DNA of 64,000 nt from Geosiphon pyriformis (Eukaryota > Glomeromycota > Glomeromycetes > Archaeosporales > Geosiphonaceae): assembly GCA_016748015.1 (NCBI GenBank), contig JAAOMT010000647.1:252880-316879 (forward strand), in the 5' to 3' direction. Below the pieces are notes generated by a model. That model was not told the DNA's origin. It saw only the letters and a program-made list of their open reading frames with translations, and searched no databases. Numbering within the stretch: the stretch's first letter is position 1; each line of letters opens with the position of its first letter. A program made the translations under genes and the position numbers. Shown in pieces: positions 11,909 to 23,801 of the stretch.

Positions 11909-13582
11909 CAATGCCCATGCCAAAAATTTTAAAGCCACTGAATTAGAAGCCAACCATGCCCAAGCAGTAAATCTAGTAATAAACAGATCATTTGACTTGG
12001 ATTCTAAATTAAAGCAATTCAGTGATTTGATCAATCAGAAATTAGAGAGATACTTAGTTAACAACAATCAGGTAATCTATCAACTACCATAATGACACAC
12101 CAATCAAGGAAACTCCAATTGTTTCCAAAATCAACCACATCCAGCATCATCAACCAATTAACAGTGGCAACAAGAAATGCATGCTTGCCACTATTGTGGT
12201 AGACAAAGATACTTACAAATTGACTGCTGCCAACATTTAAATAACTAATGATCAGAAAATCAATATCAAAACTCTGATTGCTGGTTTCAAATTCCAAATT
12301 ATCAATCAAACTCAGCTTTATATCAACTGACTTATCTGCCAATAATGCAGCAGCCAATTTATCAAACATCTGTATATTAACCTCTAATTTATCAACCACA
12401 GCCACAAGTACTATATTAACTACAGCCACTAGTAATTTATCAATCTTAGCAACTTCAAACACCACCATTAAATCAAGCTCAGATGACATCAAGAAATTTT
12501 AGATCAAGAGTCACTCAAAACTGGAAATTGGCAATGGTTGTTCATCAACCAATTTCCAGCTCTTCTAACCAACCAACAGGATCACATTTTCAGAATTCAG
12601 AAACTGGGCACACTTTAAACCCAAATTTCCAACACTATTTAAGTCTTCTGATTATCCCAGAAGATGCCTTATCTAATAACGTAGAAACCAACCAAACATT
12701 ACCATTCACCAGCAACATATCTCCAGCTATTATTACCAATGACAAATCATTAGTAGCAATCTTTCTGTTCAAACTCGAGAAACTATTATTCATGCTCTTG
12801 TTTAATAAAGCTGCACTTGAAAAAAAACTGATCACCACTATATACACTGATATTAAAGTTGATGGCCACTTTATCAAACTCATATTAGATAGCAGATCAG
12901 CAGACAGTATTATTACCTAACAACTTATGAACTAATTAAGTTACCAAGTTAATTGTGCTGTCAGTACCAGGATCATAACAGCAGATGAAGCAACTAAAAC
13001 TCCAATTGGAGAAATTGATGACTTATCCATTGAAATCAATGACATTATAGTACTCATCAAAGTTCTTGTAATGGAAGCAATACAGTACCAAGCACTTGTT
13101 GGCAATAACTGGTTGTCCAAAATCAATACAACGCTCGATTGGTTTACACAAGAGCTTCAACTTAGTCAAAACAGCCAATACATATGTGTACCAGCCACAT
13201 GTGGCCACTTTAAGCCTATCACCATGTCATCAGCATCTCTTATCAAGTTCAACAACAAAGAAAAAAAACCTACTTGGGAAGCCTATTAAATTTTCTGGGC
13301 CAATAATAATCACAACAAATTATCACCAATACTATCTTGAAACAACAACAAAAAGGGAAAACAAAAAGAGGGACTTACTGAAAATACTGACCAAACAAAA
13401 TAGACTGATAATAACAGCACCAAGCTGACACCAATTTGGGAGTGGAGAAAAAATAACAAGAGAAAAAGAAAAGAAAAAGAAGAAAAGCCAATACCAACTA
13501 CTGCCACTTATATTTTATACACCTATACTTCACCACAACCATCTAACTATTGCTGACCAAAACTGGTATGCATTGATTATGG
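11909..13582 (+). pseudogene. gypsy A gag C-terminus, zinc knuckle and aspartic protease
   Basis: The gag C-terminal part (11,909-12,090) is followed by a zinc knuckle near 12,185 that reads CHYCGRQRYLQIDC, where the knuckle histidine is now tyrosine. The protease at about 12,850-13,230 reads LILDSRSADSIIT, where the catalytic D-S-G has become D-S-R. Element B has LILDSGSAGSIIT at the same place. Both changes are C-to-T or G-to-A. The C-terminal part is A-rich and low complexity (13,260-13,500). It is then cut by the solo LTR at 13,583. Confidence 0.75.
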
Positions 13583-14502
13583 TGTTACAAGTGATTATTT
13601 GGGGCCTTAAATCAAATAACAAACCCATAACTTGGTGCTTAAAAGCTATTTACATTGATAATAGTCTGAAGGTTTTGTGATCTGAAGATTTTGGTTGATG
13701 AGTCTTTTGTATAATGAACAGAGATTCAATAGTAATAGTATTGGTAATTTCTTTTTAGTTGCTTCCCAATTTCTTTTTCAGCTTAATGGCCAGATTTATT
13801 CTGGCAGTTGTGCCCTTCTGGTAAGCTAACTATTAATATATATATATAATATTATCTTTATTTCTGAGTCTTTTATTAGGCTATCCATGATGTTAGTAAC
13901 TCAACACTTTAATCTCTTAATCAATTAGTATACAACAACAAAAATCAAAAAAAAAAAAAAGAAAAAAAAATAAAGAAAATAAAATGAATTAAGCCAAGAT
14001 GATAAACAAGTTAGTATTCTGTCAATAGCTGTGATTAAGAGCTATTGTTCTAGTGTGGTTAAGTATCAGTAACTATCAACATGGAATGTTGATAGTGGAA
14101 GTCAGTTGGAGATAACAAATAATTATTTATTAAATAATTGTGATTTGGAAGATTGCTTAAATTAAATCTAAACTGGAAGGTCTCGAAAATTCTAATAATT
14201 ATGACTTGTGAGTCTAATTAACTCTGAGAGTCCTACTGACTCTGAAAGTCTAATTTTCTAGTTTCTGATACTATTACTATATATACATAATTTGGGTTCT
14301 ACAAGATTGCTTACATTCTTGAACAATATGCTATGAATTCTCAAACAATGCTCTACATGACTGAGCAATATGTCATAATTTCTGACATTGCTCCACATTG
14401 CTGAGTAATGTGCCCATGTGTTAACTACTATTCTTCTATTGATTTAATTTTTCTCTTTGTTTTCTTTACTATTTTCTTGTATTTAGTTTTCTATGAGTAA
14501 CA
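13583..14502 (-). repeat. Solo LTR, gypsy A-related subfamily, reverse orientation
   Basis: Begins TGTTACAAGTGATTATTTGG and ends CTATGAGTAACA. The half near 13,583-14,110 matches the A LTR (reverse complement), including the CATAACTTGGTGCTTA block shared with 11,095. The rest differs and has TTGCTGAG/ACAATG-type repeats (14,300-14,420), so this is a related but distinct family. Flanking 4-bp repeats are ATGG and GTGG (one G-to-A change). Confidence 0.75.
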
Positions 14503-14812
14503 GTGGTAAGAAATTGTCATTAATGAGTGCATATTATGGCAACAATGAGGAATACTTTACAGCAACCAAATTCTACTGTTGCTTATGCATACTAGAACAT
14601 TTTGGAAGACCAATACAAGTTAAAAAATGGGATAATGAACCATGTTTGGCTTGTAAAAAAACCCTATTGAATGAAGGAATGTGGAACAATATTCCTGGAT
14701 GAGGAGAAATCTATAATGAATTGTGTCAATACACAATTTTAATCAATGACTGGGTTAGAAAAAAAACACCAATAGAAGCTACTTGGAGAAGAGCAGTAAA
14801 ACATTTAGACAG
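14503..14812 (+). pseudogene. gypsy A zinc-ribbon-like module, N-terminal half (interrupted)
   Basis: The protein text from SGKKLSLMSAYYGNNEEY through PCLACKKTLLNEGMWNNIPG to the ILINDWVRKKTP segment parallels element B at 20,700-21,010, which starts with CVDCGKKLSSMGMC. Paired C-x2-C motifs suggest a zinc ribbon. It lies between protease and dUTPase. The preceding CIDYG is before the solo LTR, at about 13,565-13,582, and the rest resumes after element B at 24,752 (CPHDNDKI...). The function is unknown to me. Confidence 0.7.
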
Positions 14813-15196
14813 TATTATGAATAAACTTAGTGAAATAAGGAAATAGTAATGTTTGGTGTTCTTAATTATTGGTAATACATTTTCTGTATAATTCTGTTGG
14901 CTTAATCTTAATTATTAGTTTCTGAAGGTCTATTTCTGGATGTGAATTTACCTATTGAGTTTTTTGGTTATAAGACACAGAGTTTGTTTTTTGTCAATTA
15001 CAACATTTTTCGTAAATGTAAGCTTTTTTCTTTAAGCTAATGAGTACAGTCATTAGGGTCTGGCATTGTCTTTTCGCCCTTTTGGTAAGCTAACAAGATA
15101 ACATTAATATCCAAAACCTAGAAGGAGCCTCTTTCTTTTACCAGACTATCACAAAGTCTATTCTCAGACAGTTGATTTTATTATGTTGTCACTTTA

Positions 15197-15290
15197 CAAA
15201 AAAAAATAAAGAAAAAAAAGAAAAGAAAAAAAAGAAAAAAAAGAAAAGAAAAGAAAGAAAAGAAAAGAAAAGAAAAGAAAAAATAAATTA
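15197..15290. repeat. AAAAG simple repeat
   Basis: A run of AAAAG, AAAGAAA and related purine units about 95 bp long within the B 3' LTR. Pyrimidine bases are nearly absent on this strand. Confidence 0.85.
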
Positions 15291-15621
15291 GTATTGTCAA
15301 TTGTTATAATCAAGAGTGATTGGTCCAAATTGTTAATAATTTGAGGTGGTTATGCTAAGAATATCTGTCCTGAAATAAAGGTACAAAACAATGGTTAATT
15401 CATGTAAATTTCACAAAAGTTCAAGAACATGAATTCATAATTCTGATTTCTTAATAATTAATTTATTTCAGAAGATAAATATGAAATATAATAAATGATG
15501 ACAGAATATGAATATTTGATTCTTGTCTAGTAGTTTGTATCTCTCTGTTTTTTTTTACCTTTTATGACTACTCGTTTTTATACATTTTTTTGGTTTTACA
15601 GGATTGCTTTTGATTGCTTTA

Positions 15622-15690
15622 CTATTGCTAGCTATTGTTTTGTTATTGTTAGCTATTGCTCATTATTGCTAGCTATTGCTTGTTTCTGTT
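15622..15690. repeat. TTGCTAGCTATTG tandem repeat in LTR
   Basis: Three to four imperfect copies of ATTGCTAGCTATTGCTCATT-like units. The matching place in the other B LTR (24,575-24,655) has more copies. Confidence 0.7.
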
Positions 15691-15780
15691 TTATGTTACT
15701 TCAAGTTGTAACACATCCTTTTTATCACATTTTTTTGTTACATTTTTCTATAGCTTTTTGGTTTTTCTACTCAGGTAACA

Positions 15781-15800
15781 TTATCTCTCCCTTTTTAAAA
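15781..15800 (-). other. Polypurine tract of gypsy B
   Basis: On the minus strand the sequence just before the 3' LTR is AAAAAGGGAGAGATAA, the purine run expected for second-strand priming. Confidence 0.65.
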
Positions 15801-16560
15801 TTGAGCTCCTGCAAAATCATCTATTTCAGCCAAGTTTGTGTTTTCTATATAAAACTCAAATGTTGCTTCCAGTATTGCTTTTTGTAAAACTTCAAATTGG
15901 GTGTTTGTTATCCATCCTATGTTGTTGACCATAATAGTTTTCAGAGTTTTGTCTAGTAGTACCATTGAACAGTGTTTAAATACTGAATATAATCAATATG
16001 TTGCTTTGTAGTATAGGTTTAAGTTGTTTCTTTCCATGAATTCTTCTACTTGTCCATAGGCTTCTTTGTTAAATGTTTGATGGTTAAAATTTTTGTATGG
16101 ACTATTTAATCCTAATTGTAACCCAATTTTAAATAGCCAATAAATGAGTGGAAGTTTTTTTTTCCATTTTTTTGCATTTTTAGGTGTCTATTTTCTTGTT
16201 ACCAGCTCTAGTGTTTGCTTGTTCAAATTCTCTCTTATTTCCTTAATTTTTACCTAACACAGTTCTGTTCTTGTTACTTTCTTCTTCTTCTTAGCTATGT
16301 TAGATTCCATCTATGCCATATCTCTTTTTCTTTTTCTTTCATAGAGAGAGATTTGCTTATAGGGGTGAAACAGCTTAGTTTTAGTTGAACTTTTGTTCAC
16401 TTTTTTTTTGCTTCTATTGTTGTATTGTATCTCTTTCTTATCAATTGTGATTTCTATTTGAGTGGAAGATTGTTGAATTGTGTCAAATAGTTGTTTCAAA
16501 AGTTGTAGAATTTGATCTGAAAGATCTATGTTGAAAAGATTCTATTATTTTCTTGTTGTT
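15801..16560 (-). pseudogene. gypsy B third ORF downstream of integrase (unknown function)
   Basis: On the minus strand about 250 codons follow the integrase, with only a few stops. The N-terminal half (16,311-16,499) is Lys/Ser rich. Later come KKWKKKLPLIYWLFKIGLQ and a C-terminal segment WITNTQFEVLQKAILEATFE. The C-terminus is similar to the equivalent ORF of element A (MKKITNAQFKKLQNKITQV). I do not recognise a known domain. It could be an env-like or accessory protein, but I see no clear signal peptide or transmembrane pair. Confidence 0.5.
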
Positions 16561-16649
16561 TTCTGGGTGGTATATATACTTGAATTTCCCAATTTAATTT
16601 GTTATGTGTTGCCTATGTTTTAATGACAATAATTAGTTTCAGATTTCAT

Positions 16650-17880
16650 GGTATATTTTTTGGTCTGATTAATGAAATTTGTGTTCTTAATTGAGGTACT
16701 AATGACAATAATTCCTGTTTTGCATGATAAATTTTAACCGATTTCTATGCACTACTTTCTTTAAAATTCTGTCTTCCAATCATAATTTGTAAGCTCCATT
16801 TCCTAAAGCTTTGTGTATGTGGAATGGACCATCTCACTTTGGGTCAAACTTTTTACTCCACTGTTTCTCAGCTTTTGTATGATATAATAGTACTTGGTTT
16901 CCAATCTTGAATTCCATTAGTTGTTCTGATAAGTGATTATTATGTCTTTCTTTTTGTCATTCTTGAGCATGACTAATATTGTTAGCTGTTGTTCTTCGAT
17001 TGTTTTCTAACATTTCCATTAGCTGGTACATTTTTTGGTGTAAGATAGCTTCAAAATTCTTTTTGTTAATTGTTTCTGTTAGGTATAACAGTATCATTCA
17101 TTCAATTGGTAATGTAGCTTTTCTTCCATAGATTAGCTTAAATGATGTGAACTGAGTCATATTTTGTTTCAATATTTGGTATACAAAGAGTACAGAAGAT
17201 ATAAATAAGTTCTATTCTTGTCTGTTTTCATGACTTATTTTTGCTAGTGCTTCACATAGTGTTTGGTTAAATTGTTCTACCAGTCTATTCATTTGTGAGT
17301 GATATGGTGACAATAAAGGTTACTTTATTTTAAATCATTGGCTTAGTTCAGTTAGTGTATTATTAATGAAATGTGTTTCCTAATCAGATAATAATTTTTT
17401 TGGACATATATGTCAGCAAATTAGGTCTTAATACACAAATTTGGCTACTGTTTTTGTGTTGGCCATTTGAATTGCTTTGGCTTCTGGCTATTTTGTAAAA
17501 TAATCTACTACTATTATGATGTAATAATTTTCTTTAGATGTTATGGAGAGAGAACCAACCAAATCAATCCCAATTCTATCAAATGGATTTCCAACTGGAA
17601 TGAGTCAAAGTAGTTCTGTTGATTTTGTTCCTCCTTTTTGCTAACATAAGTCACAATTGAACATATATTTGAAAATGTTTTTGTATATCATTGGGCAATA
17701 GTATAAATTTAGTGTTTTTTCAAAGGTAGCATTTTTGTTAAAGTGTTCTGCAGTCAGATCTGAGTGTATGCTATATAATATAGTTTTTTTTTCGCTGTCT
17801 TTAATTAGTTATTGTGGGGTGGGATGGTTTCAGCATTCTCATTGATATAGTTGGTTGTCTTGAATAAAATAATTTCAGAC
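16650..17880 (-). pseudogene. gypsy B integrase
   Basis: The minus-strand text has GIDLVGSLSITS, LLSDQETHFINN and RLVEQFNQTL, giving the D, D and E of the catalytic triad. Downstream is a GPY/F-type end, VLLYHTKAEKQWSKKFDPK followed by DGPFHIHKALGNGAYKL. An N-terminal zinc-binding CDLCQQKGG lies near 17,640. Several Trp and Gln codons are stops, so it is not functional. Confidence 0.8.
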
Positions 17881-19480
17881 TTGTTTTTATATAGTACTTT
17901 GTTGTTGTTAAAATAATATCTCCTTAAAATGTAGTGTTGATAGATACTAATGTAGTCATTGATAAGTGAATGTGTCCATGGGTCTGGGATTAGGTTTGTA
18001 ACATTCTCGACAAACTGTTAGTATTGGTGTTCTTAGATTCTTCTTTGTAATGAACTTTGAGTAAGAATTGTTACAGATAAGTATTCTATCTTGCATATTT
18101 TTCTTCTAGTTGTGGATTATTGAGTAACCAAATAAGTCCTTTGTGATTAGTATATAGATTAAATAATTAATTAAAATAATATTTCCACATCTGTACTATC
18201 CAATAGATGGCAAGACATTCCAAATTGGTTGTGTTGTAATTTTTTTCCACTGGGCTAGTGCTGCGACTGGTGTAGGCAATTGGATGTTCTCTATTGTTTG
18301 GTTCTATTTATGATAAGACTGCTCCTAGAGCATTTTTTAAGGCGTTTATAGTAACAATAAACTATTTAGTGAAATTTGGATAGATCAATATGGGGAAGGT
18401 GATCAATTACTGCTTGAGATAGTCAAATGCTTTTTTTTGATCTTTTTTTCACAAGTACAGTACATATTTAGACAACAAGTGATGAAGTGGTTTTGTGATA
18501 TTTGAAAAACCTTTGACAAATCAACAATAATATTCTGCCAATTCTAAAAATTCTCATAATTCTTTGAGGTTGATTGAAACTGGAAAATTCTTGATTTTTT
18601 GGATCTTATCTGAATCAGGTTTGACTCTGTTTTTGCCAATTACATGTCCTAGAAACTTTAACTCAGTTTTTCCAAAGAAGCATTTATTGGGATTAAGTTT
18701 CAATTTGGCACTATGAAAGTGTTCGAAGACTTGTTACAGGTGAAGCATATAGTTGTTGAATGTTTCAGAGAACATGTTTGTGTCATTTAGATAGACTACT
18801 ATTGATTTCCAAAGAATTCCTTTATATACTACATCTATCAGGCATTGAAAAGTGGTAGGAGCATTACAAAGTCCAAAAGACATTATATTAAACTCAAAGT
18901 TTCTATCTTGAGTAATAAATGCTGTTTTTTTTTTGTCTTTGGGATCTATTTTAACTTGCCAATATTCACTGACTAAATCTAAAGATGAGAACTATTTCTT
19001 GTTTTCTAAATTGTCCAGAATTTTTTGAATGAGAAAAGTAGGATAACTATCTTCTTGAGTAATAATGTTTAGTTTTCTATAGTATATACAGAATTGTACT
19101 TTTCCGTTTTTCTTAGTAATTAAGACTATTGGAGAGAACCAAAAGCTTAATAATTCTTTGATTAAGCTGTTATCAAGCATCTGTTGTATTTCTTGCTTAA
19201 TTAAATTATTGCTAGATAGAAATACTCAGTAAGCTTGTTACTTAATAGATCGAGCATCTCCTGTATCAATCTGATGCTTCACAATGTCGGTGTGTTCAAA
19301 TTTATTTTTGCTGGCAAAAACATTAGCATATTGATTCAAGAGAACTTTAAGTTGTATTTGCTGCAGGATACTTAAGTTTCCTAAATTTAATTGTTAATCT
19401 CTTCTGGTGTAAACAAGTAACTTTTTTTTGGCAAATTTCATACTTGCAAGGTAATGTCACAGAATAAGAATAATTGTGTA
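17880..19480 (-). pseudogene. gypsy B reverse transcriptase and RNase H
   Basis: VLITKKNGKVQFCIYYRKLN at 19,030-19,130 is the RT fingers/palm entry motif. Further minus-strand text gives palm, connection and RNase H regions in broken frames. RNase H runs from about 18,400 to 17,900. Many stops, mostly at positions that are Gln or Trp in relatives. Confidence 0.75.
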
Positions 19481-19722
19481 AAATTTATAATAGACTGGAG
19501 TTATTTGGAATTTTGAATATCTGCAGATATGGAACTGACGAGGATTTTTTTAAGAATTTCTATAATATCTTCAGTCAGATTGTAAATAGGGATTTTGAAA
19601 TGTTTATGAATCTTTACTGGTAAATATAAGTTAGCAACATCAGCTAAAAAACAGATTTCAGGATTGGCTTCAAATAACAGGGCTTGATTTTGAATCTTTT
19701 AATTCACTTTAAGGATGTATTG

Positions 19723-20271
19723 TCAGTAAGGGGGGATAAAAATGACTGTGTTGGTGTAGATAAATTCTATCTGGTTACTGTCTTCCTCCATAAAGTTGAT
19801 GGGTACATTTCCTCTTCTACTTGATCTAAACCCATTAATTCCTCTGATGGTAAGGCTTAATTTTTTGTGGGTCATTACTGGGATTAATTGTGGTATTTTT
19901 ATTAAGGACAGAAAGATAACTTGGGCTATCTTTTTATGTAATTCTATTTTGTAGGATTTATCTGAATTGTTCTGTAACATCACAATGATGTTTTCTATGT
20001 AATTGGCATCAATGATTCCTCCTTTTACGTCGATTTTTTTCTTGGCTAGACTAGATCGAAAGGCAACTTGTACCATTGTACTAACAGGAATTTCTAATGC
20101 TTTTTTAAGATCTATTTTTACAAAAGAATGTGGAGCTATAATAATAGATGATTGTCTGGGATATTGTAGATCAAAACCAGCATCAGTGTTATGCACTCTT
20201 TCAGGACAGATTCCTTCCTTGTTGTCACTGTACCATTTTAGCTTTAATTCTTTGGATAAGTTGGAATACAC
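19723..20271 (-). pseudogene. dUTPase-like domain of gypsy B
   Basis: An open frame of 182 codons with the trimeric dUTPase motifs in order: AGFDLQYP (motif 1), FRSSLAKKK (motif 2), GGIIDANYIENI (motif 3), KKIAQVIFL (motif 4) and GINGFRSSRRG (motif 5, degenerate from GFGSTG). In retroelements this enzyme removes dUTP and so limits uracil in the new cDNA. It lies in pol between the zinc-ribbon region and RT. The frame is open within this segment, but the wider polyprotein is broken. Motif 5 has lost its glycine/threonine features, so activity is doubtful. Confidence 0.8.
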
Positions 20272-20307
20272 AAGATACTGTTCTGTTTTGGTATTCTCAG
20301 TTGAATC

Positions 20308-21010
20308 TTAAAATGACATGTTCTCAACAATCAATTTTTCTTCTTCCTTGGATTTAGGTAGTTCAGTGATTAGAAACAGTATTCTTAAAGGCAGATTAAA
20401 CATGAAATCATATTCATCACAGTACTGGAAATAACAAGGAATTAAACAATAATTACACAGTTTGGTATTTAAGTCAACTAGTCTCTGTTCCTGTTTTTTT
20501 TGGGTTGGGACCAATTCTTGGTAACAATCCTAAAATGCATCTGAGTTATTAGTGAAAAAATTTTTAATAATGTAATCAGATTCATTGTATTTGAATACAA
20601 ATAAATTTTCTTTGATTTTTCATATTTCACTGAGTGTGGCACCTTCAGCTTTAGCACTGGCTATTTTCCATATTTTGTGCTTGTTTCCAGGTATTCTCAA
20701 TCAGAGTTCTTTTTTGTACTCAATTATTGATCAAGATGGTATATTGACACACTTCATTGTATGTCCCTCCTCTGCCAGATACATTATTCCAGAATTTTTC
20801 ATTTGGTAGGATCTTGTCACAGGCAAGACATAATGTATTGTCCTATTTGCCTTGTTGTTTTGGTTTTTTAAATCTTTTTATTACATATGGTCTACAATAG
20901 TATTTTGTGGCAGTTGACCATTCTTTATCATCTCTTATACACATGCCCATAGAAGATAACTTTTTCCCACAGTCAACACAAATTAATTTCAGAATTTGAT
21001 ACTATTGACT
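20308..21010 (-). pseudogene. gypsy B zinc-ribbon-like module and linker to dUTPase
   Basis: The minus-strand text begins CVDCGKKLSSMGMC (near 20,985), continues through LCLACDKILPNEKFWNN and YNEVCQYTILINN, and ends in the linker 20,308-20,514 (LVDLNTKLCNYCLIPCYFQYC). Four C-x2-C pairs suggest two zinc ribbons. The same module is in element A. Function unknown. Confidence 0.65.
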
Positions 21011-21039
21011 TTCTTGCCTTGGAGCAGAATAGTTTGCAG

Positions 21040-21700
21040 GTGCTATTTATAGTTCTTTTTCTGCTTTTTTTTTTCTCTTTTCTTCCCAAGTTGGTAGTAG
21101 GGATAACTCTGTTCAGAAATTATCTGCCCATGAAACTTGATAGGCTTTTAGAGTTGGTAGTGATAGAGTATCTTTGAATTCAATCAATGGTTGTTCTGAG
21201 CCTTGGGTTTTAAAGTGTCTGCATGTAGCCAATACTTGTGCATACTGTCTATTGAAGGTGATCTGAAGTTCCTGAATATTCCAGTTGAGGATGGCATTGG
21301 CTTTGACTAACCAGTCGTTTTCAATGAGGACTTGATATTGTGTGGTTTCTATAATCAGTACTTTGGTGGAAATCTGAATTCCATTGATCTCAAAAGGGAA
21401 ATTGTCAATTTTTTCGATTGAAGTCTTGATATTGCCATTAGCAGTAATAATTTAGGCAGTTGTAGTATGATCTACTTGGTGACCTAATTGATTCATGAAT
21501 TGTTTTGTGATTATACTGCCTGCTGAACCACTGTCTAAAATTAACTTAATATCTATGTTTCCAACTCTAGCATTAGTATATAGAGCTGTGATTGGTTTAT
21601 TCTGATTAATGATGGCTCTACTGAAAAGACTAGTAGTGTTTAGGTGGTTAATATTGAAAGGAAATATAGTGGCAAGGGTGGTGTTTTCAGTAATAATGGT
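21040..21700 (-). pseudogene. gypsy B aspartic protease
   Basis: LILDSGSAGSIITKQF near 21,530 is the D-S-G active site of a retropepsin. It is followed by IITANG and LIENDWLVKANAILNWN, the flap and C-terminal region. One TAA interrupts the frame just before IITANG. Confidence 0.75.
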
Positions 21701-22616
21701 GGGTGGAATGGTATTGTTGGTTTGATTTCACCTTAAAAGGTTGGGAGTTTTTTCTACATCCTTTTCTTTTAAAGGTGTAGAGCTATAAAAATTCTGATTT
21801 TCAGTAAGACCAAAATATAAAGCTTGGTTAGAGTATCTGATTGGTGTTGGTCGAAATGGGGTATTACTATAATTTAGGGATTGTAATGGTACATTGTTAG
21901 TCAGCTTTTGATTGTTGCTGGAGTTCCTCTATCTTTGGTTGTAATCAATTACACAATATCTAATAGAATTTTGGTATTGGAGTGCTGCTTGAGCCATTGG
22001 CTGTAATAATTGATAGTAGGTTTAAGATAGTTGCTGGATATATTGAATTTGTTGTGAGTATTGAGGTGGTTAATATTGAGACATAGGATATTGAAATACC
22101 ATGTTTTGAGGGTATTTCAGGTGCTAATATTGATTTCCTTGATTTTTGTTCACTACTTTCTTATGGCAATCTTGGATGATGTGTTCAGATTTTTTTGCAA
22201 TAGTAACAATTGCAAAGATTGGATCTCCAAGGTTGTTGTTGTTGCTGGTAATTCTGTTGTTGTTGGTATCTGTTATTATTACTATCTCTTTATTGTAGTG
22301 GCTGATAGAGTTCTATGGTACTGGTTAAAAATCTCTCAATTTTCTGAGTTAATTTTTTACTTAATTGAGTTATTTTTGTGTTGATATTGGATGTTCTATT
22401 GATAGCCAAATTAACAGCTTGAATATGATTAGCTTTTTGCTCTGCTGACTCAAAGTTATGAGCAAAAGTAATTGCTTCTTATAGGTTTGTTGGGTGGCAG
22501 AGTCTTACAGATTGAAAAAGACTGCTTTTTAATTCTTTAACAAATTGATTAAAAATTTATGCCACAGTGTAGTAGTCCCTTTCAATGGCCTGGATTTGAC
22601 AAAAGATTTGGTTAAA
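21700..22616 (-). pseudogene. gypsy B gag C-terminal region with zinc knuckle
   Basis: Includes AHNFESAEQKANHIQAV-like text (near 22,440) and a knuckle near 22,190-22,230 readable as C-x2-C-x4-H-x4-C (CYYCKKSEHIIQDC). The knuckle needs a one-base correction in a run of seven A, so a +1 slip has broken it. The stretch between knuckle and protease is Gln/Tyr/Asn rich. Confidence 0.65.
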
Positions 22617-22937
22617 TCATCCAAGATAAGTAGTTACTGTTTCATGGTCTTTTTGTTTTATGATACTGAACTGATTTTGTAATTTGATAAGAGTATTGGA
22701 GTCACAAAAATATTGCAGAAAGGCAAATTTAAAGGTGGCAAAGTCGGTTGGTTTCTCTGCAAGGCTTTGATACCATAAGTTTGCAATTCTGGTCAGAAAA
22801 AATGACAACACTTGAATGGCTCTATCATCATTCCAATTGTTAACAGTAATAGTTTTCTTGGCTTCCATGATCCATATATATGCATTATCTTCTTCACCAG
22901 AGAATTTCTCTAATTTGGCAATATCTTGGTAAGCCAT
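22617..22937 (-). pseudogene. gypsy B gag core (capsid-like)
   Basis: An open segment with IAKLEKFSGEEDNAYIWIME, VLSFFLTRIANLWYQSL and FATFKFAFLQYF, the pattern of a retrotransposon gag domain. Element A has the same core at 10,630. A stop separates it from the upstream ORF at 23,015-23,740. Confidence 0.75.
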
Positions 22938-23014
22938 AATCTGGTAAATAGGTGGAGTTTTACTGATTGATACTGAGAGGTTTGGTGTTTACATGCTAGA
23001 GTGTTCTCCTGGTG

Positions 23015-23740
23015 CTAATTCTGGTTGTTTCTTTTTGTTAATTTTCCCAATAAGCTGGAGAATAGCTGTTTCTTTAAAGGAGATAGTTGTGATTCAGTCA
23101 AGGGTTGGGTTGGCAGTGGTTCCCACATCAATGTATTTCTGTCTGTTTTGTTAATTATTGGGGTGAGATTTCCAAACAACAATCCATATTTTCTTAATAA
23201 TTTGGTCCAACTGTGTTGATTCCAAGGGTGTAAATTTTCAGGAGTTTGTGGTGTTTCTAACTGGGTTTCTGGGGGTGGGTTGAATACAATTCTACTTTGG
23301 GGTGTCTGATAGTATAATGGAGTTGTTGGAGAAAGGAACCTTGGTTTCTTGTTGACCATGGACTTGGCTTGGGCAGTTGTGAGGTTGTTGGATTTGTTTT
23401 TGTATTTCTCAGGGTTGGATTCCACTAGTTGTTGTACTTGAGAGAATTGTTTTGCCATGTAATATTTAATGTCTATATTGATTATGCACAAAGTTTTAGC
23501 AATTGCTTGGGTAGTTGTGGCTGTTGAGTATCCTAATAAGCTTTGATAGATTTGTTCTTCCAGTCTTTCTGTGTTGGTTGCGTGGTCTAATAAGCAGTCA
23601 ATTTTTGCATTAATATAGTTACAAAAATCACTTTCTGCATAAGCAGTTTTTGCTGGTATTCTTAGGTCTTTTTGAAAGTATTGAAATAATGCTCTTTCAT
23701 ATGAGGAGTGGTTTTTTCCTACTGTTTTAATAGTTGCCAC
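23015..23740 (-). CDS. gypsy B gag N-terminal ORF (241 aa, open)
   Basis: The longest intact frame of element B. It begins 61 bases inside the 5' LTR end and just downstream of the primer site, so it is the first element ORF. The first 150 residues look alpha-helical (YERALFQYFQKDLRIPAK, LLDHATNTERLEEQIYQSLL). The C-terminal 90 residues are Pro/Thr/Gln rich. No known domain is recognised. By position it is a gag N-terminal or matrix-like protein. Element A has a weak, broken counterpart at 9,684-10,370. Confidence 0.6.
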   Translation of the reverse strand: MATIKTVGKNHSSYERALFQYFQKDLRIPAKTAYAESDFCNYINAKIDCLLDHATNTERLEEQIYQSLLGYSTATTTQAIAKTLCIINIDIKYYMAKQFSQVQQLVESNPEKYKNKSNNLTTAQAKSMVNKKPRFLSPTTPLYYQTPQSRIVFNPPPETQLETPQTPENLHPWNQHSWTKLLRKYGLLFGNLTPIINKTDRNTLMWEPLPTQPLTESQLSPLKKQLFSSLLGKLTKRNNQN

Positions 23741-23783
23741 TTTTGTGAGTTTCTGGGATGCTCTGTTTCTGTGGATTTATAAC

Positions 23784-23801
23784 CTCACAGGGAGCACCAA
23801 A
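23784..23801 (-). other. Primer binding site of gypsy B
   Basis: On the minus strand TTGGTGCTCCCTGTGAGG directly follows the 5' LTR. It is nearly identical to the site of element A, so both elements appear to use the same tRNA primer. Confidence 0.65.

Larger units (their letters stand above)
14813..15780 (-). repeat. 3' LTR of gypsy B
   Basis: Aligns with 23,802-24,751. Shared blocks include CTGTATAATTCTGTTGGC-like text, TTTACCTATTGAGTTTTTTG, TTTTGGTAAGCTAACAAGA and the GCTAGCTATTG tandem unit. It contains an AAAAG simple repeat at 15,197-15,290 where the other LTR has a pure A run. The start is TATTA instead of TGTTA, a G-to-A change. Confidence 0.85.

Noticed and set aside
11056-14502. 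A third complete gypsy element bounded by the two reverse LTRs at 11,056 and 13,583
   Set aside because: The DNA between them is plus-strand gag-protease of element A in register with its flanks, and the two LTRs belong to different subfamilies, so they are separate solo LTRs.
6120-15290. CRISPR-like or satellite array from the short repeats
   Set aside because: Repeats are homopolymer-like or LTR-internal, without regular spacers, and the organism is a fungus.
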